In this document: piece after piece, positions 48,790 through 61,555 of the stretch
Layout of the letters: every line of letters starts with the position of its first letter
How positions within the stretch are numbered: the stretch's first letter is position 1
Assembly: GCF_028476545.1 (NCBI RefSeq)
Contig: NW_026732303.1
Coordinates: forward strand, 7,501 to 71,500
Reading direction: 5' to 3'
Source of the DNA: Physella acuta
Lineage: Eukaryota > Mollusca > Gastropoda > Physidae
DNA: 64,000 nucleotides
Made by a program: the position numbers and the translations under genes
Notes under the pieces: generated by a model
Told to the model about the DNA's origin: nothing
The model's database searches: none
What the model saw: the letters and a program-made list of their open reading frames with translations, nothing else

Positions 48790-49205
48790 TTAGGGTTCAT
48801 CCATTTATGACGTCCACAGAAATGTTAGATTTTAGGCGTAGGGTCCTGGTTTTTAGTGAAGATTAGTGACGTAAGGGAGGGAGGGGAGGTAACAAATAGG
48901 TAAAAACAACGACCTCGCTTATGATATGGATAACCCAGTTGAGGTACAAATCCAGTGCTTTAATTACACATTGCGATGTTTTTTAAAAAAAACACGAGCC
49001 GTGTCGTCTTAATTTCACGTTTTACATGCAGGATACGAGTTTTATGTTGGTTTTAAAATGTAAGCACTTCCGTGTAAAACATTTGGACGTCCACATCAAC
49101 CGAACCCCCCCCCCCCCACCCCAGTCCACACGCGTCCACTAAAGTCGATTTTTTTTCGGATCCCCTACACCCTCCGTGTGGACGTCATAAATGAATGACC
49201 CCTTA
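48790..49205. mobile_element. MITE with GGGTTCATCCATTTATGACG ends, Harbinger-like
   Basis: The 410-bp unit (48793-49202) has terminal inverted repeats of about 25 bp with two mismatches. The left starts GGGTTCATCCATTTATGACG and the right, read in reverse, starts GGGGTCATTCATTTATGACG; both continue TCCACA. A TTA trinucleotide flanks both sides (48790-48792 and 49203-49205), the duplication type of PIF/Harbinger elements. The interior is non-coding and includes a C tract and another GGACGTCCAC. Confidence 0.8.
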
Positions 49206-49349
49206 ATCGATCGAAGCGTGACGCTTTATAGTTGGCAAGATTCTGTAAAGGAGTTTAATGCCAGTAATTAAACAGAATAAGTATGAATTTTTAGACGCTT
49301 GATTGAAACACGTCTAATTTAACTAACTAATAAGCATCTTATTATTGGA

Positions 49350-49460
49350 CGTCATGGTCGGGTGGTAGAGCGCTAACCCGAAATACGTATCCCAGAATCA
49401 GGTCACTGAAACAGATGAACTCTACTCCATCTGCTCCGTGTTTTATTTGCCCTCTAAATT
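49350..49460 (+). mobile_element. SINE, internally deleted
   Basis: The head GGTCGGGTGGTAGAGCGCTA joins almost directly to the 3' end CAGATGAACTCTACTCCATC. The middle of the SINE body is missing. Confidence 0.75.
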
Positions 49461-50632
49461 GAAGTAAGTTTTAATAATTAAAACAGGTAAAATCCTATCA
49501 GAAAAGTGACATCATTTAAGGACGAACCCCTCCAAAAGTGCTGTTTTCATGATGTGAAAGTACATCTAAAATTTACCTTTTCATTGCGAACTTTCCTATT
49601 CACTCACTAGTTTCCTCCCCTCTAGGTTAACCCAACGCTGCAAAGGAGACAATCAGCTTGAACGCTCGGTGCGTGTTGTACCGCGCCAAACACGAGACAT
49701 ACAAACATTGGAACAGCACACAGCCGTGCCGACGCTCTTTACTCCATGCTAAAAGGGAATTAATTCGCAAACTATCCTTCTTCTTTGTAACAGTGCCGTC
49801 CCTTGTGGTTTTTATTCTTAGCCTACGAGTTGTTATTATTATTATTATTTTACTTCTTAGGAGTTTGTATTTTTAAAATAACGTATTGGAGTACAGGTAT
49901 TTTAATTGTTAAAACCTCTCCACTTTATGTAGGAATTTAAATGCAATGTTCTTATTTACATATTACTACTTGCTTAAAGTATGATGAAGTGCTACAAAAA
50001 ATATTATGTATACTTTAATTTGTGATGGACGATTTTCAACTCTATACAATGAATAACATTCAAATATAAACATTCGTGTGTGGATTATTTCGACAATAAA
50101 TTAAAAGGTAAGTTAAGGTTTTAATTTTATTTTTATTTTTCACGGCGAGAAATCAAATGAAACGAGAAATTATATGCTATTTATTTAACTTAGCATTTAA
50201 CTTGAATAAATATGCCCTTTTTAAATTGTCTTATAATTTTATCATAATTTGATAAAGAAATATCTTTAGCTTCACAATTTTTAAAGTAGTGTGTGAGAAT
50301 AATTAAATTAAAATATAATTATGCTTGATGTAAATTAAAGTCGGGCAACTCCTAGAAATGTTGAAAATAGCATTTAAATATGTAGTGTTGAACAATCAAG
50401 CGAGTAGCGTCCCTTATTAGGCGAGCCGCCAAATTACAATTATAGAATACTAATGACCTGAGTCATTCAGCTGGGGCACGACCTCGCCTCTAATACTGTC
50501 TATGTTTGGTCTATAGGTCTACTGTCTATGTTTGGGGTTTTGTTTGCCTAATGACATCATTGACATGGGACGAAGTGATTTTTTTCTCTCTCCACTCATT
50601 GTTTGAGTAGAGTGGCACATTTTTGTTGAGAC
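49461..50632. other. no gene recognised
   Basis: The 72-codon frame at 49658-49876 does not begin with ATG and ends in a run of Ile/Leu codons from simple sequence. The remainder is A+T-rich. Confidence 0.45.
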
Positions 50633-50684
50633 AGTGGTTCCCAAGTTGTGGGTTATGGGGTACTGTAACACAACTCATAGTAAA

Positions 50685-50915
50685 GTATAGTTCCCTGACG
50701 GTCTATGGGGCAAGGGAAGTAGAGTTCACCTGTTTCTGTGACCACGGCATATGAAGGGATAGTGTGGTAAGCACCGCCTTTATTTTCCCTAACGTGAGTC
50801 AGGTACACATCAGAGATGGGTGGACCCAGGGATATAGTGGCCTAGCGGTAGAGAGCTAGACTGTTAACACCTAAGTCTCGAGTTCAAATCAGTATACCGT
50901 CCCTGAGTTCAACAC
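50685..50915. mobile_element. two SINE pieces joined head to head
   Basis: At 50690-50832 the body reads on the minus strand (GGTCTATGGGGCAAGGGAAG to GGGTGGACCCAGGGA). At 50836-50915 a tRNA-like head reads on the plus strand (TGGCCTAGCGGTAGAGAGCT, GTCTCGAGTTCAAATC). The two parts of one SINE design lie in opposite orientations. Confidence 0.8.
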
Positions 50916-50965
50916 AACTCATTCATACAATATTTTAATTTCCTTTGATTTATTAATATATTTCT

Positions 50966-51137
50966 TCTTCTCCGTTCTTAATTATAATGTTGGACGGGAT
51001 TTCTTCCAACACAATTTAGGCCGTTGACTCCGATTTCAGTCTGCTTTTTTTTTACATTTGGTTCCATAAACTTTATTCAACCATGAAAGAACAACAAGGC
51101 AGCAGTTTGTTTGCTTTTCTCTCCTAGATGGGTTGCT
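50966..51137 (+). repeat. dispersed repeat, copy B
   Basis: Related to 238-460 through the shared blocks GTTCTTAATT, GTTGGA, TCAGTCTGCTTTT, ACAAGGCAGCAG and TCTCTCCTAGA. Just upstream, CAGTGGTTCCCAAGTTGTGG (50635) resembles a hAT terminus, so the unit may be the interior of an old hAT-type element. Confidence 0.65.
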
Positions 51138-51239
51138 GTCTCCATATCAAAACCGCTGCATTAGAGGGAGGGGGGGGGGGTTCTCAATCGAGTTGGTAAA
51201 ATTCTGGTTAAATGATTTGGCCTAGTTTGAAGCATCAGG

Positions 51240-52075
51240 GCTTAAAATAACATCTAACGAAACATCATAGTCTAATGACATCTAGCTAATCATCACGACC
51301 CCATGACATCTAGTGAAACATCAGTCTAATGACATCTGGCTAATCATCACGACCCCATGACATCTAGTGAAACATCAGTCTAATGACATCTAGCTAATCA
51401 TCACGACCCCATGACATTTAGTGAAACATTAGTCTAATGACATCTGGCTAATCATCACGACCCAATGACATCTAGTGAAACATCAGTCTAATGACATCTG
51501 GCTAATCATCACGACCCCATGACATCTAGTGAAACATCAGTCTAATGACATCTGGCTAATCATCAAGGTCTAATGACATCTAGTGAAACATCGGTCTAAT
51601 GACATCTGGCTAATCATCACGGCCCCATGACATCTAGTGAAACATCAGTCTAATGACATCTGGCTAATCATCACGTCCCCATGACATCTAGTGAAACATC
51701 AGTCTAATGACATCTGGCTAATCATCAAGGTCTAATGACATCTAGTGAAACATCAGTCTAATGACATCTGGCTTATCATCACGGCCCCATGACATCTAGT
51801 GAAACATCAGTCTAATGACATCTGGCTAATCATCAAGGTCTAATGACATCTAGTGAAACATCGGTCTAATAACATCTGCATGGCTAATCATCAAGGTCTA
51901 ACGACATCTAGCGAAACATCGGTCTAATGACATCTAGCGAAACATCGGTCTAATGACATCTAGCGAAACATCGGTCTAGTGACATCTTGCAAAACCTCAC
52001 GGTCTAATGACACATAGCCAAACATCACGATCTAATGACATCTAGCTAGACATCACGGCCCCATGACATCTTCTC
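51240..52075 (+). repeat. minisatellite, about 54-bp composite unit
   Basis: About 15 repeats of a composite unit: a 26-bp half with ATGACATCTAGTGAAACATC and a 28-bp half with ATGACATCTGGCTAATCATC. Toward the right end the halves shorten and the order becomes irregular. Confidence 0.92.
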
Positions 52076-52389
52076 TGAGTTGATGTCAGTAGCACATTGA
52101 CATGCCGTGTGAACTTGGACACTCTGATAAAGATCTTGTGTCGCCAGAGGGTATAGGTCAACCACTCGTCACGTGACATCATCAACCCAAAACAAATCGG
52201 CAGGAAAAATCTCTTGAGTGATCTGAGGCTAATTCTAAGACATTGTTTTAAGAAATACATTTAACAAACTAAAAAGAGACAACCTTATACTTCTAGACCT
52301 ACACAAATATGCAGGGCGGTAACTCATTCCTATTTTGACGAAAGGGGGGTTGGATGTTCTTAGATACTTCAGTTCGATTGTGTCTGTCA

Positions 52390-52960
52390 CTGCCTTAATG
52401 TTTCCTTCATATCTGTCTATGTATCGCTGTTTCTGTCCGTATGTCTACCAATTTAGGCCTACGGATGTTTCTGCCTGTCAATTTATCAATATCTCTGTAT
52501 GTCTGTCTGTCAATGTTTCTGTCATGTCTGTCTGTCTGTCTGACAGTGTATTAATTGGTCTGTCATGTCTGTCTTTATGTCTGCCAATGTCTCAATGTTT
52601 CTGTATGTCTGTCAGTGTATCAATGTGTCTGTCTGTCTGTCTGTTAATGTTTCTGTCTGTCTGTCTGTCAATTTTTCTGTCTGTCTGTTAATGTTTCTGT
52701 CTGTCTGTCTGTCTGTCAATTTTTCTGTCTGTCTGTGAATGTTTTGTCATGTCTGTCTGTCAATGTTTATGTCTGTCTGTTTGTCAATGTCTCAATGCTT
52801 CTGTCATGTCTGTCTGTCAATGTATCAATTAGTCTGTCATGTATGTCTGTATGTATACCAATGTATCAATATTCTGTCAATGTATCAATTTTTCTGTCAA
52901 GTCTGTATGTCAATGCCTCAATGTTTTCGTCAAGTCTGCATGCTTTAATGCTTGTAATTC
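52390..52960 (+). repeat. CTGT-rich degenerate repeat
   Basis: (CTGT)n runs are interleaved with CAATGTTTCTGTCATG and TGTCAATGTATCAAT. The Cys/Val/Ser-rich open frames are products of the repeat. Confidence 0.9.
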
Positions 52961-54403
52961 TTCTCACCCTTCTAGTATTCTCTAACGCAGACCATCTCCC
53001 ACGTCAATATTGAACAGCTTTGCAACCCCGCAGCAAATAATTATTTCCATCTTAATAATCTATCGCCGGATCAGAAAATGGCGCCATCTTCGAACGCAAA
53101 ACTATCAAAATCCTGGTACGGAACGTTAAAATTTTCCGAAACAAATAATTTTTTTTTCTTTTAAGAAGCATCTCTGTCTTGACATTTTCAAATATTTCAA
53201 ACTAAGATCCTTTTAAAAAAAAATAAACATTCGTTTATTTTTTAAAAGCGAGTTTTGAAGATGTTTTTAAAAAATTATTTCAACGTGTGAAGGGATGGGA
53301 GTGGGGCGGATGTCAACACATTTGTCGCCAAGGCAGCGCTACCTTCAGAAGACCGTCCCTTGCGCTTTGTTCATATTTGAACAAAAGGTCAAAGGATTAC
53401 ATGCGTAAGGTTTGTGTTTTTTGAAAATGTCAAGTTAAAAAATGTGTTCTGGTTTCTAGGCAAAAAAAAAAAAAATAGAAAAAAGTTTAGAAAAGAAAGT
53501 CGGATGACGTCAAGGACGAATGACGTAATTATGGGAAGTGGTGAAGAGGTTGGTGACGTAACCACAGAGATTCGTACTTGGGTTGTTCTGGATTGTTGAT
53601 TTTCCGCAACCCGGCCGTTTCTAATTATTATATCAGAAATGGGGAACAAGAATAGGGAGGAACTCTCCCCACACTTCGCTATATAGGTCTCTGGGTGACG
53701 TAAAACAACAATTGTTTCTGAAGACTGAAAGTCAAAGAAAGTTACACTTTTGATAAAAACTTATTTGAAGAAAATTCTCTTCAAGAGGACCATACGAGAC
53801 ACCACGTAAACGCACGCCGTTAATCCCCTGCTTTCTAGGCAAACAGCTACCACCCCCACCCCCCATCAGTTTGGAAAGCTGTGATTCACGCTAAATGTTT
53901 ACAATCGTAGAGCCGGGTCGAATTAGTAACGGCTAATAGGGGCAGATAATTTAGTTTTTAAACGATTTGAAACTAAGGGGAGGCAATAACAAGTTCTGCT
54001 TGATCTTTTCATTGTCGTCTGTAAACTGTCGTCACGGACGGCTGCTTTCACGAGGGCGGGGGGTTCGGAGGGGGGAAGGGAGAAGGATTATCGTCCTTCA
54101 CGAGCTACTGACCACTACTGATAGTGTTTTAAAGCAAAATATTTTCGGTCGCAGCATTGGCAGTGCTGAATTCACAAATTATGAATTACTGAAAAGTATA
54201 AAATAAAACAACTAAATAGCGGCGTATGCTTACGGCGCGGGTCGGCTCGTGGATTTAATTTCTTTAATAACACCACATAAATTGAACAAGTTTACTTGAA
54301 TGAATTCACTCTCGAATGTCAAACATAAATCTAGGGGAGATGCTGGGGACAGAGAACAGCAGAAATACCAGTCCTGGAACCAAAATTGTGATAGGTTGAA
54401 CCC
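52961..54403. other. no gene recognised
   Basis: Mixed DNA with poly-A/T tracts and G-rich stretches near 54055-54085. Short frames at 53389-53649 and 53967-54206 have no family features. Confidence 0.45.
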
Positions 54404-54466
54404 ACTCACAGCAGTGGCGGAACTAGAAAAAAAGGGCCACCCCGCAAAAAATTTTTTTAGGCCGCC

Positions 54467-54533
<67 letters not shown>

Positions 54534-55229
54534 CAATTATAAAAAAATTCAACATCATGTCATGTGTGTAAGTGCTTTAGTGTGTTTTGTGAAAATCGGT
54601 TTTAATTACATTTTGATATAATCCATCTTGTCGGTCAAAAGAATATAAAACATCACAGCTTTGTATAAGTAATGGGGTCTCATGTTATGTTTATTTTTAT
54701 GTTTTGTTTTTATATTTATATTATTAATGTTTTAAATATTATTGATTTAATATATTTCAATACACTTCCTTTTTAAACAATATTATTCTTTAGTAATTAC
54801 TTATAAAAAAATAATAGAGAGAAGTAGTTGCTTTGTAATTTGTTTAGTACAAATCTATTAAAGGGAGCTTATGATTACCCCTATTTGACTATTTTTATAA
54901 AAAGGGAAATAAGTCATGGAAGTGGTTTGAACATTTGCTTATCTTTGATAAGTTTGATTGTGTGAGAAAGACTCGGCTTTCACAGTTGTTTAAAAAAAAG
55001 GGAAAAGAAGATACAAGAGCGTGGGGTGGTGTCTATAGAATAAAGATAATCCAACCGCAGCTACGGTAATTTTTTTACAAAACAACCATCAGGTCAAAAA
55101 TGAAAGAAAATTTACTTTTTTTTTAAACAGTAAATTATTTTATTATGGTCGGCTCTGGGCCCCTAAATGGCGTGGCCCCCCCCGCATTGCGGGGTCTGGC
55201 GGCACTGTAGTTCCGCCCCTGACTCACAG
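54404..55229. mobile_element. hAT-type MITE with 8-bp target duplication
   Basis: The 810-bp unit (54412-55221) starts CAGTGGCGGAACTAG and ends TAGTTCCGCCCCTG, imperfect inverted repeats of about 14 bp. A perfect 8-bp duplication ACTCACAG flanks it (54404-54411 and 55222-55229), the hallmark length for hAT elements. The interior is A+T-rich and non-coding, with (AT)n at 54469-54527. No transposase is present. Confidence 0.9.
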
Positions 55230-57477
55230 ACAGGATACTATTACTAACTACAGAGTCAGACAGGGTTTAGAGTGGAACCTACATGGTAAAAGACGCTGAG
55301 GCTGATACAAAAGAAAACTTGGCGACGCAGCGTGATGGGTGAGGCTGACAATGAAATAGGACTGAGTTGGGTAAAATTGAAAAGCCTGGCAGGATACCGT
55401 GGAGAGTGGCAAACTTTTACAGAGTCCCTGTGAGCCTCTAGGAATCCAAAGGGAAGATGATGAATTCTTCAAGGCTTCAAAACGATAAAGCTTTTACATA
55501 GGCCCCATGTTGATTTAGGAACCCGAACTTGAGAGTACTCTCCTGGTGATTCTGTGTTCGAATACTGGACAAGCCAATGTATATCGTGACCATAGCGACT
55601 AGTAGATTAATCCAACTGTTCAATTTTTTTAAAGCTTAGGTTTGAAAGATAGTTTTACTTATACTTTTACACAAATATTCTCTTCGATACATTCAATTTA
55701 AAAAGACGCCGGTAGTCCAAATAAAAAGTTATACTGTTGTTATAATTTTCCTAATCCTGATCATAACCCCAGCACTAACCCTAACTTTAATGCCCATCCT
55801 AGTATTGACTCGATGCCTGATCCTACCAACATGTAATAAATACCCTTTATAAGACACTACCAGTACTTGTACTAAAATTCCACTCAAATTAAACTATTTT
55901 TGTAATGAATAATCAACCGAGAATTAGTCAAAATCGATATAGTTAACTTCATAGTCAGTATTTAAGAACATTAGCAAACGGCATATATATTTTCAGACCC
56001 CCCCCCTCCCATCTTCTAACAACATACTCCTCTATTTGAGTCGTTGCAAATTTACAACATTGTTCTACTTCACATCTTTACAAACGTGACAGCAAGGATT
56101 AAGTTTGTCGCCAAGTTAATAATGTTGTGTGAAAACACAAAAGCGACCCTTGCCGCGCGTTTAAACTAAAAAACAACAGGCCTGCTGCGCATGTCTGAAT
56201 GACGCTGATATCAATAGATTTTCTTACATCCGGTTCGGCTCATGTAGTTCTTTGCACAAACAACCAGCTTTAGTTTGTAATTTGAGTTGGCCAACACCTG
56301 TGTGATACCATCTGGTCAAAGCCAGCCTTGTTTATCGATTACTTCTTGTTAAAAACAGTCAATCATACCCCAACATGCTCGATTACTTTTGTCACGTTTT
56401 TTCAATTAGTGTTTTTTTTTCTTTCTACCATATCAATTCTAAGTTAATTCGTAAATCTGGATAATTTATTATAAAAGGAGATTTATAAAATTCAATAACA
56501 GAAGGAGCAAATTTATTATATGCGAAACTATATAAATAAAAGTACCTTTAATGATAAAAAATGGCCAACACCACAGTGGTTAAATATTTAAAAAATAAGG
56601 AACGATAACTTACTAAATTGCGGAAATAAATAGATAATTATATTTACTTATTAAATGGGATTGGAAATCCAATTTTTAAAGCATCCATATGGTACAATTA
56701 ATTTTACACAAATCAATACCGGTAATTTTTTATTTTATTTTTAAAGCTAGAGAGGTTGTTTATTTTTTTTTTAATTTATTTAACAGCAACCATTACCGAG
56801 CATGGTAAATTTTCAACAAGCTTTAGAACGGGCCTTAACTAGGGCGCACCTACTTTTGCCCAACGGTACACACAACTGAACTAAATGTGTACCTGTTATA
56901 CTGACCCGCCCCTTACCTGGCTGTTTCAAAAATAAAGTAGAAAAAAAGTGGATTTGTCTCCCCTCAACATCTAAAAAAAAAAACCTAAATCGTGTAGACT
57001 GCGCTAGGGGCGGTAACTCCACTTGACAATTGCATCGCTGGCTGGTTATACGCAAACAGACCACAACTTTGTTTTTTTTTAAAAAGACACCTCATTCTAT
57101 GGACTCGCCGAGTCACCCTACTGATCGGATATTGATCTGTACCTCCGCCTTGAATTGATCGCCAACAGAAAGAAACGCAGTGTGAATAAGAACACCATAG
57201 ATTTGTTGACTTGCCGAGAAGGTTAATTTGTTCTAGCCTATATAATTCTCTAGTGAAAGACTAAGTCACAATTTCTCAATCTATTTAATTTTTAAATATT
57301 TTGTTCTTTGATAGGTTGATATTTTTGAAGTGTTAAGTAAGTGTAGATAAGTTTCACATACAGCAGTTTAAACATTGGATTGGATATAACACAAATATTA
57401 ACAACAGGTAAGTGTGTCGTTTTAAGACCCTTAGTATATATAGGCCTAAATATTACATTTACATAATATGTAAGTGT
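55230..57477. other. no gene recognised
   Basis: A degenerate CTAACCCTAA-like patch (55745-55800) is weakly telomere-like. The frame at 56813-57064 shows no family features. Otherwise this is A+T-rich DNA without recognisable elements. Confidence 0.45.
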
Positions 57478-57553
57478 GAGAGAGAGAGAGTGAGAAAGAG
57501 AAAGAGAGAGAGAGAGAAATAAGAGAAGAGGGATTCACATACATGCACACACG

Positions 57554-57646
<93 letters not shown>
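57478..57646. repeat. (GA)n and (TA)n microsatellites
   Basis: Imperfect (GA)n at 57478-57518 and pure (TA)n at 57555-57646. Confidence 0.97.
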
Positions 57647-57647
<1 letters not shown>

Positions 57648-58092
57648 TGCCATGACAATAACCATAAAGACTTGTAAAAATAATTTCGATATAAATCTGA
57701 AATGGCCCTGCTTTTTCTCTTTGATGGCTGGATGTAAGAAGAAAAAACTCACAAAGGGGAGGCAACAATGTTTGTCGTGTTTCTTGTGACAGTCAAAGCT
57801 TCCCTAAAACGTCATCGTCGTCTGCTTGCAATGTTTGATGCCCGGGTTGTCGTCCGTTGCGGTGAGGGCATAAATTTAAAGGTTCCCTCATGGTGCGAAT
57901 CCTGGGTGCGGAGTTTGTCCACGCACTTTAGGAATTCGGTCAAAATGTGTCAGTGTGTGTCATTTTAGGGGAGGGAGGGGGAGGGGGGTAAACTTTGGGC
58001 TTCACTTTGTTCAACTTACTCAGGGGTTCTTCACTTTGTTCAACTTACTCATGGATTCTTTACTTTGTTCAACTCACTCAGGGATTCTTTAC
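57647..58092. repeat. no gene; 31-bp tandem repeat at the right
   Basis: Three copies of a 31-bp unit (TTCTTCACTTTGTTCAACTT, ACTCAGGGA) occupy about 58000-58090. A 66-codon frame at 57768-57968 has no recognisable features. Confidence 0.6.
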
Positions 58093-58250
58093 CTCGGCAT
58101 ATGAAGTGATAGTGTGATCAGCACTATACCCAGCGTCATTTACTTTCCCTATCGTGAGTCAGGTACCCATCAGAGCAACGGACTTGAACCCTGATTCAAA
58201 CTCGAGACTTTTGGGTTAGCAGTCGCTCGCTCTACCATCCGACCACTCAA
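58093..58250 (-). mobile_element. tRNA-derived SINE, 3' end truncated
   Basis: Read on the minus strand, the head is at the right (GGTCGGATGGTAGAGCGAGC) and GTCTCGAGTTTGAATCAGGG is the B-box-like part. The body ends at the left near TATGCCGAGG without the usual terminal CTCTACTTC block. Confidence 0.82.
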
Positions 58251-58451
58251 AAATTAGGGAATTCCCCAATATAATAACATTTTTCCTATTTGTGCCGTCT
58301 GATGAAAAGACGGACATTTTGATATCACTTTTATCTGAACTATTTGTATTATCAAATATAAGACACATAAACAGTGTAGGCTGCTAATAAGCTTAGAATC
58401 ATTATACTTTTTTATAGTCATAGTTTAATTAAATAGTCATCTGTTTAATTA

Positions 58452-58828
58452 CAGAGGCGTAGCTAGAGGAGGGTGGGTAGGAGGGGGGCGCACTGGGCGC
58501 CGACCCTAGATGGGCGCAAACGGGATGAAAAAAAAATCTAAAGCACATTCTGAGCTTTATTACTGAATTACACACAGTCTAAATAAAGAAAAAAAGACTG
58601 CTGCTTGACTTTACATACTGATTTAACCGTTTTTTACTTTAAATGTGTGACACTAAAATAAAAACGGTTACAGGATAATGACTGGAAAAACACGCACCCA
58701 ACCAAATTAAAAGGGGGGGGGGGGGCTTTTTTAACTAACTTGATAAACTATATATAAATTTGGGGGGGGGGGGGGGGCGCAAAATTGATAATTCGCCCCG
58801 GGCACTGGAATGAATTGCTACGCCTCTG
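58452..58828. mobile_element. MITE with CAGAGGCGTAGC ends and G tracts
   Basis: The 377-bp unit has perfect 12-bp inverted termini, CAGAGGCGTAGC and GCTACGCCTCTG. The interior has G runs near 58712-58724 and 58761-58777 and the motif GGGCGCACTGGGCGCC. I find no matching 8-bp flank, so its duplication is lost or the edges have changed. It belongs to the same family as 4897 and 25318. Confidence 0.75.
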
Positions 58829-59215
58829 AGCCTAAGTAAAAAGACAATGTTCACGACGTCACGACGCTTGTAAATTTAATTGACAGACAGGAAAGTTTTA
58901 TAGCAAGAATATAAAATATTGTATGCCGTTATTTTATATTTTAATAGTTAACAAAAATAACTATTAAGTCTTCTACCCCTCCACCCCCACGACTTTACCT
59001 CCTTTTCTCAAAAATAGTTTTTAAAAAAAAAACCTTCATAGTGCCCCTAAGGGGGGTTAGAAATGTAGTGTTTTTTTTTAATTAATGAAAAACTAGGGGA
59101 GTTAACTAAACAACGTACAAAAACATGTTTATGAAATTTACATTTTTAATAAAGGTGATTTATCTTCCGCAACAAGACAGCTGACGTACCTCTGTCATAC
59201 GGGTTCTAAAACACA
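58829..59215. other. no gene recognised
   Basis: A+T-rich spacer between the MITE and the CA array. Confidence 0.5.
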
Positions 59216-59219
59216 TTGC

Positions 59220-60290
<1,071 letters not shown>

Positions 60291-60704
60291 CTGACACCAG
60301 CTAATCCTAACGATAATCTCCACTGACTTGCACTGCCCCCCCCCCCCCCCCCCCCAGAGATGCCAGTGGACGGTCACCCCGAGTCCACTCTAGAGACGGA
60401 TCTAGAACGCTCTGTGGGATTCTCGTCATTTGTTTGACATGAATTGTAGAGCGTAGCGGGAGTAGTATATTAGGTCGCTTTTGATTATTATTTTTGGCGG
60501 AGCAGGGGATGTGGAGGAGCAATGACATATAGTAAAATACTCGGGAGCAGGATGTGGGCCTGGTACAATGACATATAGCAAAATACTCCCAGCCTGGCGC
60601 ATCGGGATGTGGAGGGTGGGTGAGCAGGATGCGCAGCCTGGTACAACGACATATAGTAAAATACTACGCCAACTGGGGTTGGCGGAGGTGGTGGGGAAGT
60701 AGGT
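60291..60704. repeat. short duplicated blocks around ACATATAGTAAAATACT
   Basis: CAATGACATATAGTAAAATA, CAATGACATATAGCAAAATA and CGACATATAGTAAAATACT occur near 60520, 60570 and 60647, with CAGGATGTGGGCCTGG and CAGGATGCGCAGCCTGG between them. The frames at 60307-60734 lie in these repeats. Confidence 0.7.
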
Positions 60705-60706
60705 CA

Positions 60707-61060
60707 CCTTTTGGTGACCTTGTGACGTAATCATTGACCTTGTGACGTAATTAGTGACCTTGTGACGTAATCATTGACCTAGTTAAGTAATTTTAATGCG
60801 TTTTTAATGAGTTTTAATGAGTTTTAAAAATTTTAATTAATTTTTGACCTAGTTACGTAATTTTAATGTGTTTTTATTACGTAATTGTTTAATTTGTTTG
60901 ATTTAAATTGTTTAATTACTTTGTTTATATTGTGTAATTTTTATTAACGAGTTACGTAATTTGATTATTTGTTTACTTTTTAATTATTTTTATTTTGTTT
61001 ATTTTTAATTTTATTTTATTTTATAATTAGTTAAATTATTAACTAGTTACGTAATTTGAT
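60707..61060 (+). repeat. array of TGACGTAA / TTACGTAA motifs
   Basis: Three near-perfect 21-bp units (CTTGTGACGTAATCATTGAC) span about 60717-60780. They pass into a degenerate T-rich array where TTACGTAA recurs near 60855, 60878, 60952 and 61043. TGACGTAA is a CREB/ATF-type half-palindrome and TTACGTAA the palindrome of PAR-bZIP/NFIL3 factors. It may be only a minisatellite. Confidence 0.75.
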
Positions 61061-61199
61061 TTTAATTACTTTGTTTAATTTAATTACTTTGATATATTTC
61101 TTTTCTTTGTTGTTTAATTTGTTGGTTTGTTTGAATGTATGTATGTTTTAAATAAAAGACTAACACTAGCCGTGTACTTTGTGAATAACATCCATTAAA

Positions 61200-61555
61200 G
61201 ATAACGATCAGCCACAGCTGTTACGTATCGACCCGCCCGCGAAGTTTTCTCACCGCTACCCGTTTTAATGGGAATGTATTGATCGCAGCCGCTGGCCCAT
61301 CACAGCATGATGTCCCACCTAATTAAATTTTTTGTTATGCTTCACCGAGTTACCCCCGCTCGGTTGACGGGTTATGGTAATTAACGACATACATTAAGTA
61401 GCTTTCCGCGAAGCACTTAGGTCATTATGCAACAGCTGTTGTGCGACAGCTGGTGCTGTAATTAGTCACGGCTCTCGGCTTTTTTCATTAGACTACAGCT
61501 GTACATGAACTATGTTCACATATCATACGCCCGGTCATTCTTTGATCAAATTAAA
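61200..61555. promoter_or_regulatory. candidate enhancer with CAGCTG E-boxes
   Basis: Four CAGCTG E-boxes lie at 61215-61220, 61433-61438, 61447-61452 and 61496-61501. TTAATT/TAATTA-type homeodomain cores and a TCF/LEF-like CTTTGATCAAA (61540-61550) are also present. The stretch is not repetitive and is more mixed in composition than its flanks. No gene is attached to it in the window. Confidence 0.3.

Noticed and set aside
52335-53013. Cys/Val/Ser-rich frames resembling a membrane protein
   Set aside because: They come from degenerate CTGT repeats.
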